From: Alienimonas californiensis
Lineage (GTDB): Bacteria; Planctomycetota; Planctomycetia; Planctomycetales; Planctomycetaceae
DNA: 64,000 bases
Direction: 5' to 3'
Assembly (NCBI RefSeq): GCF_007743815.1
Contig: NZ_CP036265.1
Span: 4,085,059-4,149,058, forward strand
The notes beneath the pieces are model-generated. The model was not told where the DNA came from and did no database searches. It saw only the letters and a program-made list of their open reading frames with translations. The translations under genes were made by a program, and so were the position numbers. Of the stretch, positions 27,601 through 37,335 are shown piece by piece. The stretch's first letter is position 1, and every line of letters starts with the position of its first letter.

Positions 27601-27839
27601 CGTGAGGCTAAACCCGGAGTGCGGGAATCCTGGAGCACCTTCTCCGAGCCGTGTCCTTCCCGCCCCCTCCCTGGGACGGGCGACTGTCGGGTGAAAGCCG
27701 GTGGATAAGGGTCGGAGCGGTGCTCGATTCCGACGGCGTCTGGCGCCGTCTTTCGCGCACCAAACCGAAAGAGCTCCCCGCCGCCTGTCCCGGTGTCGCT
27801 GACCGGCGATCGGACTGGCGGCGGGGAGCGCCAAGCACG

Positions 27840-29960
27840 ATGAGCATAACTGAAACTGACGCCGCGGGGCAGCCCCCGGACGGCGACGATCCGCTGCTGC
27901 CGAAGCACCGGGCCGACCTCGAAAAGAGCGGCCTCCTGCCGCCGGTGCTCGACGAGCACGGCGTCTACTCCACCGTCGACTCGGACGTGGTCGCCGGCCT
28001 CCTGGGGCTGGAGAGACGGGACACGCGACTGGCGCCGGCGCTGGTCCTGCCGTACCTGAATGCGGACGGCTCGCCGTCCGACTTCCACCGGCTCAAACCT
28101 GATACTCCCCGCCGCGGCGAGAAGAACCGGACCGTCAAGTACGAAGCCCCGCGGGGCCGCGGGAATCGCGCCTACTTTACCCGCGTCGGTCTCGCGGCCG
28201 TCGATAGCCCGGGGGCCGCCCTGCTGTTCGCGGAAGGCGAAAAGAAGGCGTTGGCGGCTGCCCAGGCCGGCTATCCCGCGATCGGGTACGCCGGCGCTCA
28301 ATCCTGGAAGGAACCCGGCAGCGAAGACCTGATCGAGGATCTCCGCGGGATCGACTTTGCGGGCCGTACGGTCCATCTCGTCCCCGACAGCGACTACGCC
28401 ACCAACCCCAGGGTGACCGAGGGCACCGCCCGATTCGGAGCGGCCCTGAAGGCCGCGGGCGCGGACGTGCGGTTGGTCGCCCTGCCGGCCGGCCGCAAGG
28501 GGGCCAAACAGGGGTTGGACGATTTCCTCGTCGCCAACGGCGAGGAGGCGTTCGCGGACCTGCTGGACGCCGCGGAACCGCCGCATCCCGTGGGCGCGGC
28601 GATGCGCCGGGCCGCCGGACTCGTGACCCCGGAGGAGGCCGCCGACCTCGTCGTGTCGGCGCACACCGAAGACGGCTTGCCGCTGCTGCGGTACTGGCAC
28701 GGGGCTTGGTACCTCTGGGACAAGACCCGCTATCGCCAGCTGGACGGGGACGAAGTGGAAGCGGTCGTGATGAAGGCCCTCAAGCCCCACCTTGACGGCC
28801 TCACGGTCCGGCGCAAGGGGGACGTCCTGATGCACCTGCGGACGAAGACCCGCCTCGGCACGCATGTGCGGCCCGGCGACTGGCTGGTGACCCCGCCGGT
28901 CGACTGGGACCCGGAGGACCTGTTCGCCGCCGACAACGGGATCCTGAACATGGTCGCCTACGCCGAGGGGCGCGAGTGTTTCATCCCGCACACCCCCGCC
29001 CGCTTTACGCTCGCGTCCTCCCCCGTCCCATTCGAACCCGCCGCCGCGCGACCCGACCGGTTCCTTCGGTTTATCAACGGGGAGCTGTTCCCTGGACGGC
29101 CTAACGAGGTCCGGCTGCTGCGGCAGATTACCGGTTACCTCCTCACGCCGGACACGAGCCATCAGGTCATCCCGCTGCTCAACGGCGCCCCCCGGGGCGG
29201 GAAGGGCGTGCTCCTCCGCGTGTTCACGATGCTGTTGGGGGAGGACGCGGTCATTTCCCAGGACCTGGAGTCCCTGTCCGGCCCGTTCGGGCTGGAGCCG
29301 CTGCTGGGCAAGTCGCTCATGGCGGTCGGGGAGGTGCAGCCGCCGAACAGCAAGGCGATTCGCGCCAAGCCGGTCGAACGGCTGCTGACGATCAGCGGCG
29401 AGGACTCCGTCGCGGTCAATCGGAAGGGGCGGACCGCCGTGAACACTCGGCTGCGGATCAAGATCGTGCTGGCCGGCAACGGCCGCCCGGCGTTTCCCAA
29501 CAACAGCGGGGCGCTGGCTCACCGGCTGCTGCCGATCCGGTTCCTCAAGAGCTTCGCCCACAAAAAAGATCCCAAGCTGGACCGAAAGCTGGCCGCGGAA
29601 CTCTCCGGCATCCTGCTCTGGGCTGTGCGCGGTTGGATCGACCTGCGGGAGAACGGCGGGTTCGCGGAGACGGCGGAGACGAAACGTGAGCGGGGTCGCT
29701 TAGCCCTGCTCGGCAACCCGCTGCGGCACTTCCTGAACGAGTGCTGCGTCGTCAAGCCGGGGGCCGTCGTGCCGAAGGAAACGCTCCGCGAGCGTTACCG
29801 CGACTGGTGCCAGACCAACAGCGTCCACGCGCTGGACGCGGTCAGTTTCAGCAAGGAACTGCTCGAAACCGAGACCGAGATCGATACCGGGCAGAACCGC
29901 ATCAAGCCGGGCGAGAAGCTCACGGAGACCTTTCGCGGCGTCTGCCTGTTGAGTCCGTAG
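27840..29960 (+). CDS. phage/plasmid P4-type primase-helicase (DUF3854/Toprim-like + SF3-like ATPase)
   Basis: This 706-residue protein has an N-terminal Toprim-like part: LLFAEGEKKALAAAQAGYPA with Glu132 and Glu134, then VHLVPDSDY supplying the aspartates. The C-terminal helicase follows, with NGAPRGGKGVLLRVFTMLLG as the P-loop (Lys455), where GKG replaces the common GKS/T, and KIVLAGNGRPAFPNNSGALA as the sensor region. This matches the bifunctional primase/helicase of P4-like phages, plasmids and integrative elements. It would load at an element origin, unwind it and prime synthesis. It lies 240 bp after the unknown protein and 285 bp before the polymerase. ATG 27840 is taken because the upstream frame is not protein-like. 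Confidence 0.88.
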   Translation: MSITETDAAGQPPDGDDPLLPKHRADLEKSGLLPPVLDEHGVYSTVDSDVVAGLLGLERRDTRLAPALVLPYLNADGSPSDFHRLKPDTPRRGEKNRTVKYEAPRGRGNRAYFTRVGLAAVDSPGAALLFAEGEKKALAAAQAGYPAIGYAGAQSWKEPGSEDLIEDLRGIDFAGRTVHLVPDSDYATNPRVTEGTARFGAALKAAGADVRLVALPAGRKGAKQGLDDFLVANGEEAFADLLDAAEPPHPVGAAMRRAAGLVTPEEAADLVVSAHTEDGLPLLRYWHGAWYLWDKTRYRQLDGDEVEAVVMKALKPHLDGLTVRRKGDVLMHLRTKTRLGTHVRPGDWLVTPPVDWDPEDLFAADNGILNMVAYAEGRECFIPHTPARFTLASSPVPFEPAAARPDRFLRFINGELFPGRPNEVRLLRQITGYLLTPDTSHQVIPLLNGAPRGGKGVLLRVFTMLLGEDAVISQDLESLSGPFGLEPLLGKSLMAVGEVQPPNSKAIRAKPVERLLTISGEDSVAVNRKGRTAVNTRLRIKIVLAGNGRPAFPNNSGALAHRLLPIRFLKSFAHKKDPKLDRKLAAELSGILLWAVRGWIDLRENGGFAETAETKRERGRLALLGNPLRHFLNECCVVKPGAVVPKETLRERYRDWCQTNSVHALDAVSFSKELLETETEIDTGQNRIKPGEKLTETFRGVCLLSP

Positions 29961-30030
29961 GGCCGTCTTTCCAAGGTCGCCGCGTTTGCGGCGACCGATT
30001 TTCTCCTGAACCTCATTCAATTCCAAGACC

Positions 30031-30243
30031 ATGAACGACAACCCCCTGACGCCGATCAAGCTCCCCCCGCTGCCCGATTGGGTTGACGAGTTCTCCGCGC
30101 CCGCCGAAGTCACGGACGTGACGATCAGCGCGAGCGCCATCGAAGTGGACCCTGCCGTCGTCGCCCCGCAGACGGTCAGCGCTGCCGAGGGCGACCCGAC
30201 CCCCGCGGTCGCCGCCGACGCCCCGCTCGCGGAGGGATTCTGA
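30031..30243 (+). CDS. small acidic protein between primase-helicase and polymerase
   Basis: This 70-residue acidic protein (ITISASAIEVDPAVV-like) is rich in Val, Ala, Asp and Pro. It begins MNDNPLTPIKLPPLPDWVDE and ends one base before the polymerase ATG. No family is recognised. The tight spacing suggests translational coupling with the polymerase gene. It could be a processivity or adaptor peptide, but nothing proves it. Confidence 0.55.
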   Translation: MNDNPLTPIKLPPLPDWVDEFSAPAEVTDVTISASAIEVDPAVVAPQTVSAAEGDPTPAVAADAPLAEGF

Positions 30244-30244
30244 A

Positions 30245-32503
30245 ATGGGACGCCTCATCATTGCCGACGATCTGGCCGCCGGCCGCGTCCGCCGGACCGT
30301 GACCGTCGGCGCCCGCCGAGTCGAATTCGTTGAATGGCGGCCCGGCGACAAACCCTTCGCCCCGGCGTTCGCGTTCGACACCGAGACGAAGCCGATCAAC
30401 AAGCGACGCCCGGACCTCGTGCCGCACTACGTGCTCGGCGTCGCCTGTGCCGGGGATCGCGGCGCGTTCGTCTCCAGCGAGAGCCTCCCGGCCTTTTGGG
30501 AGACGCACGCCAGGTGCGAGTGGGTCATGCACAACGCTCCGTTCGACCTTGCCGTGACGCAGAAGCTGCTGAACGCTTCGGTCGACGTGTACGAAGCGGT
30601 CGAGGACGGCCGCGTCTGGGACACGCTGCTGCTGGCGAAGCTGCTGAAGCTCGCCACGGCCGGCACCGCGAAGGGGGAGGGGGGCGAGTTCTCACTGGCC
30701 GGCCTCGCCGCCGAGTACCTCGGCGTGGAGCTGCCGAAACAGGTCGCCGGCGCCGACGGCGAGGACGTGCGGACCGGGTTCGGTAAGTACCTGCACAAAC
30801 CGGTCGCGGCGATCCCCCCCGACGCTCTGAAGTACGCTGCCCGGGATGCCGTCGCCACGTGGGACCTGTTTCACGCGCTGCGGCCGCGCGTGCGGGCCGT
30901 GCGGGAGGAACGGTCCGAAGTGTTCGGCGACCCCGGAGATGCCGCCCTGGCAGCCGCGTGGGCCGCGTACGGGCCGCTCACCCACCATGTGCAACTGAAG
31001 TGCGCGGTGCTGTGCGTCGCGCTTAAACGCGTCGGCGTGGGCGTCGATACCGACCGGGCCGTCGCCGGCCGGGACGCGGCGACCGCCGAGATCGCGCGCG
31101 TCCGCGAAGAACTGTCGGGCCGGACCTTCGGAGAGGCGAACACGCCCTTTATCCTCGACGGTCGTGGCAGCGACGGGTCGCTCCAGGCGCTGCTGGACGA
31201 CCTCCACGCTCGCCGCCCGGACCTGCCGAAGAAGCGGACGGCCACCAAGAAATGGGCGACCGGGGAGGAGGCGCTGGCGGCGCTGTCGGACGCCGAGCCG
31301 TTGCTCGCCGGTTTGGTCGAGTTCCGCAAGCTGCAGAAGTTGCACGGCACCTACCTGGCGCCGTTGGCGGAGACCCGCGGCCGGGCGCACGCGAACTTCT
31401 GGCCGCTGAAAGATACCGGGCGCATGAGCTGCTCGAAGCCGAACCTCCAGAACCTGCCCCGCGGCGCGGACGGCCTGCCGTCGGTACGCGCGTGCCTCGT
31501 CCCCCGCCCGGGGCACGTGTTCCTCGCGGTGGACTACGCTCAAGTCGAGTTGTGCGTGCTGGGCGCGGTGCTGCGGGACCAGCTGAAGCTCGGCGGATCG
31601 CTGGCGGAGCTGGTCAACGACCCGGAGGTCGACCTGCACAAACGGATCGCCGCGACCGTGCTGGACAAGACTGAAAAGGAGGTTCTGCCTGGCGAGCGGC
31701 AGGGGGCCAAAGCGGTCAGCTTCGGCCGGCCTGGCGGCATGGGCGCCGCGGCGTTGAAGAAGCAGGCGAAGGAGGCCTACGGCGTGGAACTGACCGACGC
31801 GGAAGTGAAGGCCCGCATCGACGCCTACGAGACGCTGGTGCCGGAGTTGAAGGCTTACCTCGACGACGGGGTCGATGTCGGCGCCCGGCTCGCCGAACGC
31901 CTGGAACTCACCCCCGCCGCTTTCAACGCCGCCCGCGGCGAGAGCGGCGGTGATCACACGCCCGTCGGCTGGGCCGGCGGGATGTTGATGAAGGTGCTGC
32001 GTGACGCCGCCCCCGCGACCCGCGACGGCCGGTCATACACGCCGGAGGAGATGAACTACCTCTGGGCCGCCGTCCTCCCGCTGGCCGACGAACTGCCCGG
32101 CCCCCTCGCGGCCGACCTGCGTGCGCGGAAGCCCTCGAGGGAGCTGGCCAACGGGGTCGAACGGTTGGTCGGCCGAAACACGGTGACGCTGACCGGCCGG
32201 TTCCGCTCCAACTGCCTGTTCACCGCCAGCCGGAACACGCTCTTCCAGGGCGTCGCCGCCGACGGCCTGATCCTCGCCCTGTGGGACCTCTGGCGGGCCG
32301 GCTACAGGCCCGTGCTGGCGATCCACGACGAGGTCGTGCTGGAGGTGGCGGAGAAGGACCTGACGAAGGCGCTGGTCGCCGACGTGACCGGGCGAATGGA
32401 GGCGGCGATGGGACGGGTGATCCCCGGCGTTCGGGTGACGGCCAAACCGGAGGTGCGGCGCTCCCTGGACAAAGCCGACGGGTTCGACCTGCCGCAGGAC
32501 TGA
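30245..32503 (+). CDS. family A DNA polymerase with proofreading domain (phage-like)
   Basis: This 752-residue polymerase lacks the 5'-nuclease of cellular Pol I. The 3'-5' exonuclease is intact: DTE in AFAFDTETK (Asp45, Glu47), NAPFD (Asn97-Asp101) and YAARD (Tyr197, Asp201). The polymerase has GRMSCSKPNLQNLPRG (residue 392), motif A DYAQVE (Asp430), motif B AKAVSFGRPGGMG (Lys489, Phe493) and motif C HDE (694-696). In motif B the Tyr that follows eight residues after the Lys in E. coli Pol I is Gly here; the FGxPGG form is seen in phage-type family A polymerases. It is transcribed after the primase-helicase and the 70-residue protein. It should replicate the element. Confidence 0.93.
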   Translation: MGRLIIADDLAAGRVRRTVTVGARRVEFVEWRPGDKPFAPAFAFDTETKPINKRRPDLVPHYVLGVACAGDRGAFVSSESLPAFWETHARCEWVMHNAPFDLAVTQKLLNASVDVYEAVEDGRVWDTLLLAKLLKLATAGTAKGEGGEFSLAGLAAEYLGVELPKQVAGADGEDVRTGFGKYLHKPVAAIPPDALKYAARDAVATWDLFHALRPRVRAVREERSEVFGDPGDAALAAAWAAYGPLTHHVQLKCAVLCVALKRVGVGVDTDRAVAGRDAATAEIARVREELSGRTFGEANTPFILDGRGSDGSLQALLDDLHARRPDLPKKRTATKKWATGEEALAALSDAEPLLAGLVEFRKLQKLHGTYLAPLAETRGRAHANFWPLKDTGRMSCSKPNLQNLPRGADGLPSVRACLVPRPGHVFLAVDYAQVELCVLGAVLRDQLKLGGSLAELVNDPEVDLHKRIAATVLDKTEKEVLPGERQGAKAVSFGRPGGMGAAALKKQAKEAYGVELTDAEVKARIDAYETLVPELKAYLDDGVDVGARLAERLELTPAAFNAARGESGGDHTPVGWAGGMLMKVLRDAAPATRDGRSYTPEEMNYLWAAVLPLADELPGPLAADLRARKPSRELANGVERLVGRNTVTLTGRFRSNCLFTASRNTLFQGVAADGLILALWDLWRAGYRPVLAIHDEVVLEVAEKDLTKALVADVTGRMEAAMGRVIPGVRVTAKPEVRRSLDKADGFDLPQD

Positions 32504-32750
32504 CCGCCGCGACGCTCGCCGCCGGCGTTCGTACTGAGGATCTCGGTCACCGTCTCCGGCTGCCGGACCGTCATGGGTTTGATCGGGAACGGTGCGTCGT
32601 TCCGTGAGTAGGCCGGGTCCAAGACACCTGCGGACGCTCGTTTCCAGACTTACGTCGGCTCTCGCGCCGCCGAGCCGACGCCGTGAGAACGTCACTTGTG
32701 GAGGCGCCAGTCGTCAATCCACGAAAGGCCCTCAGTAGCCGGGCGTGCTG

Positions 32751-32769
32751 TGTCAGGGGTGTCAGGGGT
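32751..32769 (-). repeat. 18-bp motif copy 2 (reverse orientation)
   Basis: TGTCAGGGGTGTCAGGGGT, the reverse complement of copy 3, forming an inverted pair with the copy at 32869-32887. Confidence 0.9.
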
Positions 32770-32868
32770 TCTTTCGAGAGAGCTGCGGTGTGGCGGACTG
32801 AAAACAGGGTCCATAACGGACGGCCCGGCACAACCGCGGCAGTCGCCATGCCTGTGGATGTTCATTTC

Positions 32869-32887
32869 ACCCCTGACACCCCTGACA
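32869..32887 (+). repeat. 18-bp motif copy 3 (forward orientation)
   Basis: ACCCCTGACACCCCTGACA, the inverted partner of the copy at 32751; the starts are 118 bp apart, with about 99 bp between the two. Confidence 0.9.
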
Positions 32888-33614
32888 AGACCACGGCGCA
32901 CGGCGTGCGAGTCTCCCCGCGTACGGACGGTCAGGGTCCGCAGGGGCAGTCCGCAGAGACTTCCTTGAGAAGAGCAATTACAAATTTCGTCGTCCGCGAG
33001 CCCGTCTTGTACTTGGTCAGCTACATGCCCCCTTCATGTCCGCCGGCCGTTTCTCGTTCCGGCGCGCCGCCGCCCGCGTCGAAAGCCGGCTCGGTTCATC
33101 GGCGCGGCCATATAGATCCTCGCATCCCCACTTCCGTCCGTCGCGCTGGATGTCGCCGAGACGCTCTCGCACATCACTGCGCCGGGGTCGCCGTCGTCGC
33201 AGTCGCGGTCTGGCGACGCCGGCAGAACAGTCCTATTCCACGACGCCGCTCGCACATCGGTCTCGCCGCCCGTCGGCACAACGATCGAGATCCAGCTCAA
33301 GGCGGGGCGTCCCGGAAAGCGAACCCGAGGGGCGGCACAAGATCCGGGAATTGCCGTCGCCCACGGCTCCGCCGAGTCTCGAAGGCGCCTCAGAGCAGCC
33401 GTAATAAAAAAAGTCAAGAACCGAAACTGACCCCTCGGGCATAACGGTAACTAATCGCTGCGAAGCTCGCCCGAAAATCAACACCGGTACAAGTACAGAC
33501 TCTCCAAAGGTCAGCGGAACCGAACCGGAGTTCGGCAGACCGAGGCCCACGCCGGCCCGTCAGAAAACCGTCTACTCTCGCCAAGGCGACCACGCCGGTC
33601 GCCGCTCCCCCTGC

Positions 33615-34040
33615 TTGAACCCCAACATGATGCTCGCCTCCACGACCCTCAACCACGTCACCCCCACCCAGATCGCCGCCGTCGCCGACGCGGCCGACCC
33701 CGACACGCACGCGCACCTGGACGACGGCTGGACCCCGCCGCCGATCGGGAAGCTCGACCACTTCGTTCTGGTCCCCGACCCCGCCGCGCAGGCTCCGTCG
33801 GAGTACGCCCGGCTCAACGCCGCGATCACGCTACTCAATGGCATGGCCCGCCCCGCCCGCCGCGAACTGGCGGCGGTGATGGCGATCGGGATGCTGGGCG
33901 GCTCGACCGAGACGATGGCCGCGACAGTGCGGGCGTTTCGCGACGGGCGGGCGGGGTGCGCCGAGGTGGACTACCTCGTCGGCAAGACGCCGCTGTCGGA
34001 GTACCTGCGGAGGGGGCTGGCGGCGCTGGGATTGCGGTGA
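33615..34040 (+). CDS. hypothetical protein
   Basis: This 141-residue protein starts MNPNMMLASTTLNHVTPTQI; MM offers two further starts four and five codons on. It has a plausible globular middle (LDHFVLVPDPAAQAPSEYAR) and a helical end (AAVMAIGMLGGSTETMAATV). No family is recognised. It follows the non-coding stretch after the polymerase and precedes decayed DNA, so it may belong to the same element. No membrane segment or signal. Confidence 0.55.
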   Translation: MNPNMMLASTTLNHVTPTQIAAVADAADPDTHAHLDDGWTPPPIGKLDHFVLVPDPAAQAPSEYARLNAAITLLNGMARPARRELAAVMAIGMLGGSTETMAATVRAFRDGRAGCAEVDYLVGKTPLSEYLRRGLAALGLR

Positions 34041-34815
34041 CCTGCGACGACGACGCGGGCGTTGCCCTTGTCGGGAACTCCGGACGCGAGACGCCGTGGC
34101 CATGGTGCACCGAAATAGAGTCCGCCACGATGCGGTCCCGCTCCCCCGGGTCGCCCGCCCGACGCGCCACGAAGTCTCCCCCGCCGCCGTCGTGATCTTC
34201 ACTGCCTTTGTGGCGGAGACGTTGATCGTCTCCTGGACCCGCCGGACGCCCTCACGCCCTTCACGCAGCCGGGCATCGTGTCGATCTCGCTAGGCTTCCT
34301 GACCCCGATCTCTGTCAGCCTGCTGACCCAGCGGCAGACGGTCCCGGCGGCGAACTGCGATTGGTGGGCGGCCGGATGCGTTCGCTCACGCGGTCGATGA
34401 GCGGGTCGCCGCAGCAGAGGACGAGGGACGGTCTGAGGGGTTTCCGAGTCACGGCGCCATCAGGCGGAAACCGGGACGGTCAATCCCCGACCGGCGGAGC
34501 AGCCGCAACGGGTGGCCGGCCGCAGCACGAACGTCGGCACGCTGAAGACGGCCCCGGAGACGCCGCAGGTCGCCCCCGCCGCCCGAGACGGCCTCGTGCC
34601 CGCGTGAGACCGTCGCAGGGACGCACGCGAGAGCGGAGGCGGGCTGGAGGCGTGGCGGCGACGGGGAAGGTGCCCCGGCCAATGCAGACCGACCTCGCCC
34701 GGGTAGCCGCGGCGTGGCCGGCACTGTCGGACGCGGTGAAGGCCGGCGTGCTGGCGATGGTCGGAGCGAGCGGCGGGTGAGGGGGTGAGGGGGTGAACTG
34801 GAGGCGTCGTCGGAA
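34041..34815. other. mostly non-coding; possible C-terminal gene remnant
   Basis: The only coding-like piece is at 34682-34780 (MQTDLARVAAAWPALSDAVK), an end that resembles the tail of planctomycete element proteins as far as I remember. The rest of its reading frame is low-complexity and not supported. It may be the last part of a deleted gene. Confidence 0.35.
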
Positions 34816-35967
34816 TCAGGTGGACGGTTCGCCGCCATTGCAGGGCGGCGTCGAAATGTTCCGGAAGAGATCCTTGATAGACTGCCGCGTCGGCGGAGTT
34901 AGCCCCTGAGTGCTGACCCAATGCTCGTAATCCTGGCGGATCACCGGGTAGACCTTCGCAGCACAGCGGAGGAAGTCCATCAGGCAAGAGTTGAGGACAG
35001 TGAGAGCGTAGGCGTGGCCACGTTCTTCGATTAGCTGGGAAAGCCGTTTGTCGTCTCCGTAGTCTGCGGAGCTATGCAGGAGGCCGGCTCCGTACATGTA
35101 CATCTGCAACACCTGCCTCCGCGTGGCTCCGCCCGCGTCGTAGGGCGCAGGCGGGGAATCAACCAAGGCCACAAACTGCTCCTTCTCGTGGTGTACCCAT
35201 ACCCGCTTCCGCTGATCGCCGACGTGTTCTAGGTACGTCTCGCAGGCTTTGGCAAACAGCTTGTCCTTAGCGTGGAGCTGGCGGAAGTATGCAAGCACCG
35301 CTTGGGACTGATGGTCGGTTGGGAATGCGGTTTCTTGGACGGTGGTGTCGCCTCCGTGCCGCGAAGCGGTCCAAGTGGCTGTGTGCGGCGATCGCCGCCA
35401 GTCGCTCTCTTGGATCCTCTCGACCACTTCTAAGAATTGAGCGATGCAGTTCGCCCGCTTCACATTCCACTTCTTGGTGTTGACCGCAGGTGTCGGTCCC
35501 AAACGTAGCACGCTCCCGGGATCGCCCATGATGATCGGAAACTCCTGCCCCGAGACATGCTGGATCATTTCGTACATAGAGATGGGCCGACCTTGCTCAT
35601 CTTCCGTATAGTCCGGGTCGATGCCGCCAATGTTGGCTCCACGACTCGCGGCGGAGTTCGCCGACATGAAGGACTCACGGTCGTTCTGGGGCACCTCCTG
35701 AAAGTGCTCTCGGAAGCGAAGCAACGTGCGGCCGCTGGGCAGTGACGCTGAGGAGACAGTCACCACCACCTCATCAAAGCCTTTCGGGCTATGCGGAGAC
35801 CGGTTTCCTGCGACCAAGACCTCCCGCAGTTCCTGACGCTTTGACACAGAGAGGCGGTCCGGGTCGATCCAATACCACTTCACGTAAAGCGGGAACGGAT
35901 TCTCCCGCGTGCGGTCGAAACACTGAACCGGGCAGATGATCACGGGAAAGCTGGTCTGATCGGCCAT
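34816..35967 (-). CDS. uncharacterised protein of foreign-looking composition
   Basis: This 383-residue protein begins MADQTSFPVIICPVQCFDRT and includes YVKWYWIDPDRLSVSKRQEL, VRTLLRFREHFQEVP-like segments and a helical region with many aromatic and charged residues (AYFRQLHAKDKLFAKACETY). It has no signal peptide and no clear membrane helix. The region is visibly richer in A+T and uses codons less GC-biased than neighbours, a sign of transfer. No motif gives a function. The gene is alone on the minus strand among plus-strand decayed genes. ATG 35967 opens the most plausible start; a longer frame from 36105 has no better evidence. Confidence 0.7.
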   Translation of the reverse strand: MADQTSFPVIICPVQCFDRTRENPFPLYVKWYWIDPDRLSVSKRQELREVLVAGNRSPHSPKGFDEVVVTVSSASLPSGRTLLRFREHFQEVPQNDRESFMSANSAASRGANIGGIDPDYTEDEQGRPISMYEMIQHVSGQEFPIIMGDPGSVLRLGPTPAVNTKKWNVKRANCIAQFLEVVERIQESDWRRSPHTATWTASRHGGDTTVQETAFPTDHQSQAVLAYFRQLHAKDKLFAKACETYLEHVGDQRKRVWVHHEKEQFVALVDSPPAPYDAGGATRRQVLQMYMYGAGLLHSSADYGDDKRLSQLIEERGHAYALTVLNSCLMDFLRCAAKVYPVIRQDYEHWVSTQGLTPPTRQSIKDLFRNISTPPCNGGEPST

Positions 35968-36117
35968 GATGCTGTCTGAGAAGGTCGAACTGTTATTCCA
36001 GTTCCGCACCATACCGTTTGAGAGCGTGCTGCCCCCGCATCCCTCTGGAAGGCAGGTTCCTGCGGTTTGCCTCCGGGGGCTGTTGTGATGCCGCCAACAG
36101 AACACGACCCTGCCAGC

Positions 36118-37217
36118 ATGACCGCCCGCACTGCCTTGCCGCTCGCATTACTTTGCCTCGCCTTCGGCTGCTCGCCGGACCTGGAGCCCGAACCGGTCCC
36201 CGCCCCGTCGCCCGCCGAGACGCGGCCGGCCGACCCGCTCCCGGCGGACCCGCTGCCGAGGCCGACGGAGGCGAATCCGACGCCCGGCGAAGCGGTCCCG
36301 GCGGCCGACGACGACGTGGTGGTGGCGACCTGGAACAGCGGCCCCCTGTTCTCCGTCGCCGACGCCCAGGCCCGCTCCGACGACTTCGCCGCCCTCGCCG
36401 CCCTCGCCGCCGACGTGCGGCCGGACGTGCTGCTACTGGACGAGATCACCTCCCTGGAGGTCGCCCGGACGGTCGCCGAAGCGCTGGGCCTGCCGACCGG
36501 GCCGGAGCACGTCGTCGTCAGCGACTTCAACCCGAACGACCTTGCCCAGTACAGCAGCTTCGAGCTGGCGATCCTCTCCCGCTTCCCGCTGACGAACGCG
36601 GTGGTGTTCGACCGCGGCCCTGAGGGCGGCGCCCGGCCCGGCTAGCCAGAGGAGCGCCGGCTGGAACGGGTCGATCTGGACGGGATCGCGGACATGGGCG
36701 TCGGCCGCGGGTTCCTCGCCGCGGACGTGCCCGCCTTAGGGCTGACGGCGGTGGTGACGCACCTGAGTCGTCCAGCGGCGCCGAGGGCGACAGGGACCGC
36801 GACAACGCTCGCAAACGCGAGCTGGTGGCCGCCGCGATGGCCCGACACGTCGCGGAGCGGCTGGGAGAGAACCCGAACCTGACCGCCGTGGTGGGCGGGG
36901 ACTTCAACGTGGGCGAGACCGATCTGGCCAAGAGCGGGACCGATCCGGCCGACGACCGGACCGACGGCTACGACGACACCCACGCCCTGCTCGCCGGCGG
37001 GCTGGTGGACGGCCTGCGGCTGCGGAGCCTCACGCGGGAGATGGGCAATACCTACTGCGACACCCGCGGAGACGGCGTGTTCCCGTACCCCGGCGTCGGC
37101 GCCATTGACGTGCTCTACGTCGGCGGGGCGGAAGCCGAGCGCTTCGGGGAGGCGAGCCGGGGCCGCGACACGTTCGGCAGCGATCGCTACCCGGTCTGGG
37201 CGGAGCGGGCCCCTTAA
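36118..37217 (+). pseudogene. endonuclease/exonuclease/phosphatase-family lipoprotein, decayed
   Basis: The first part, from MTARTALPLALLCLAFGCSP with lipobox LAFGC, reads DDVVVATWNSGPLFS and later ELAILSRFPLTNAVVFDRGP, as in Mg-dependent exonuclease III/sphingomyelinase folds. It stops at TAG 36643-36645, yet the same frame continues after it as PEERRLERVDLDGIADMG. A further frameshift near 36765-36775 is needed to reach NARKRELVAAAMARHVAERL and the catalytic-type NPNLTAVVGGDFNVGETDLA. The last part has a matching Asp/His end (FGSDRYPVWAERAP). So one nonsense mutation and one frameshift have killed the gene. Its original role would be an extracytoplasmic nuclease or phosphatase. Confidence 0.82.
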
Positions 37218-37335
37218 ACCCGAACGCGGCCCTCGCCGGCGCGTGCACCGATCGAACCGACCCTCGAGACGTTGACGCTGACAGCAAGGCTTGGATCAGC
37301 TCCTCCGGCTCTCCGCCGCCTCGCAAGAGTTCGAC

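Larger units (their letters stand above)
32504..33614. other. non-coding region with an inverted pair of the 18-bp motif
   Basis: About 1.1 kb with no gene I can support. Frames on the plus strand are arginine-rich shadows. It holds an inverted pair of the 18-bp motif (32751 and 32869) with starts 118 bp apart, then A+T-rich patches. It may be an origin, a control region, or the remains of genes. Confidence 0.5.

Noticed and set aside
32683..33444. 253-codon plus-strand frame after the polymerase
   Set aside because: Arg-rich, crosses both arms of the motif pair, no ribosome site, no protein-like pattern.
26296..34040. Calling the region a complete prophage
   Set aside because: No capsid, terminase, portal, tail, lysis or integrase gene could be found; only replication functions are present.
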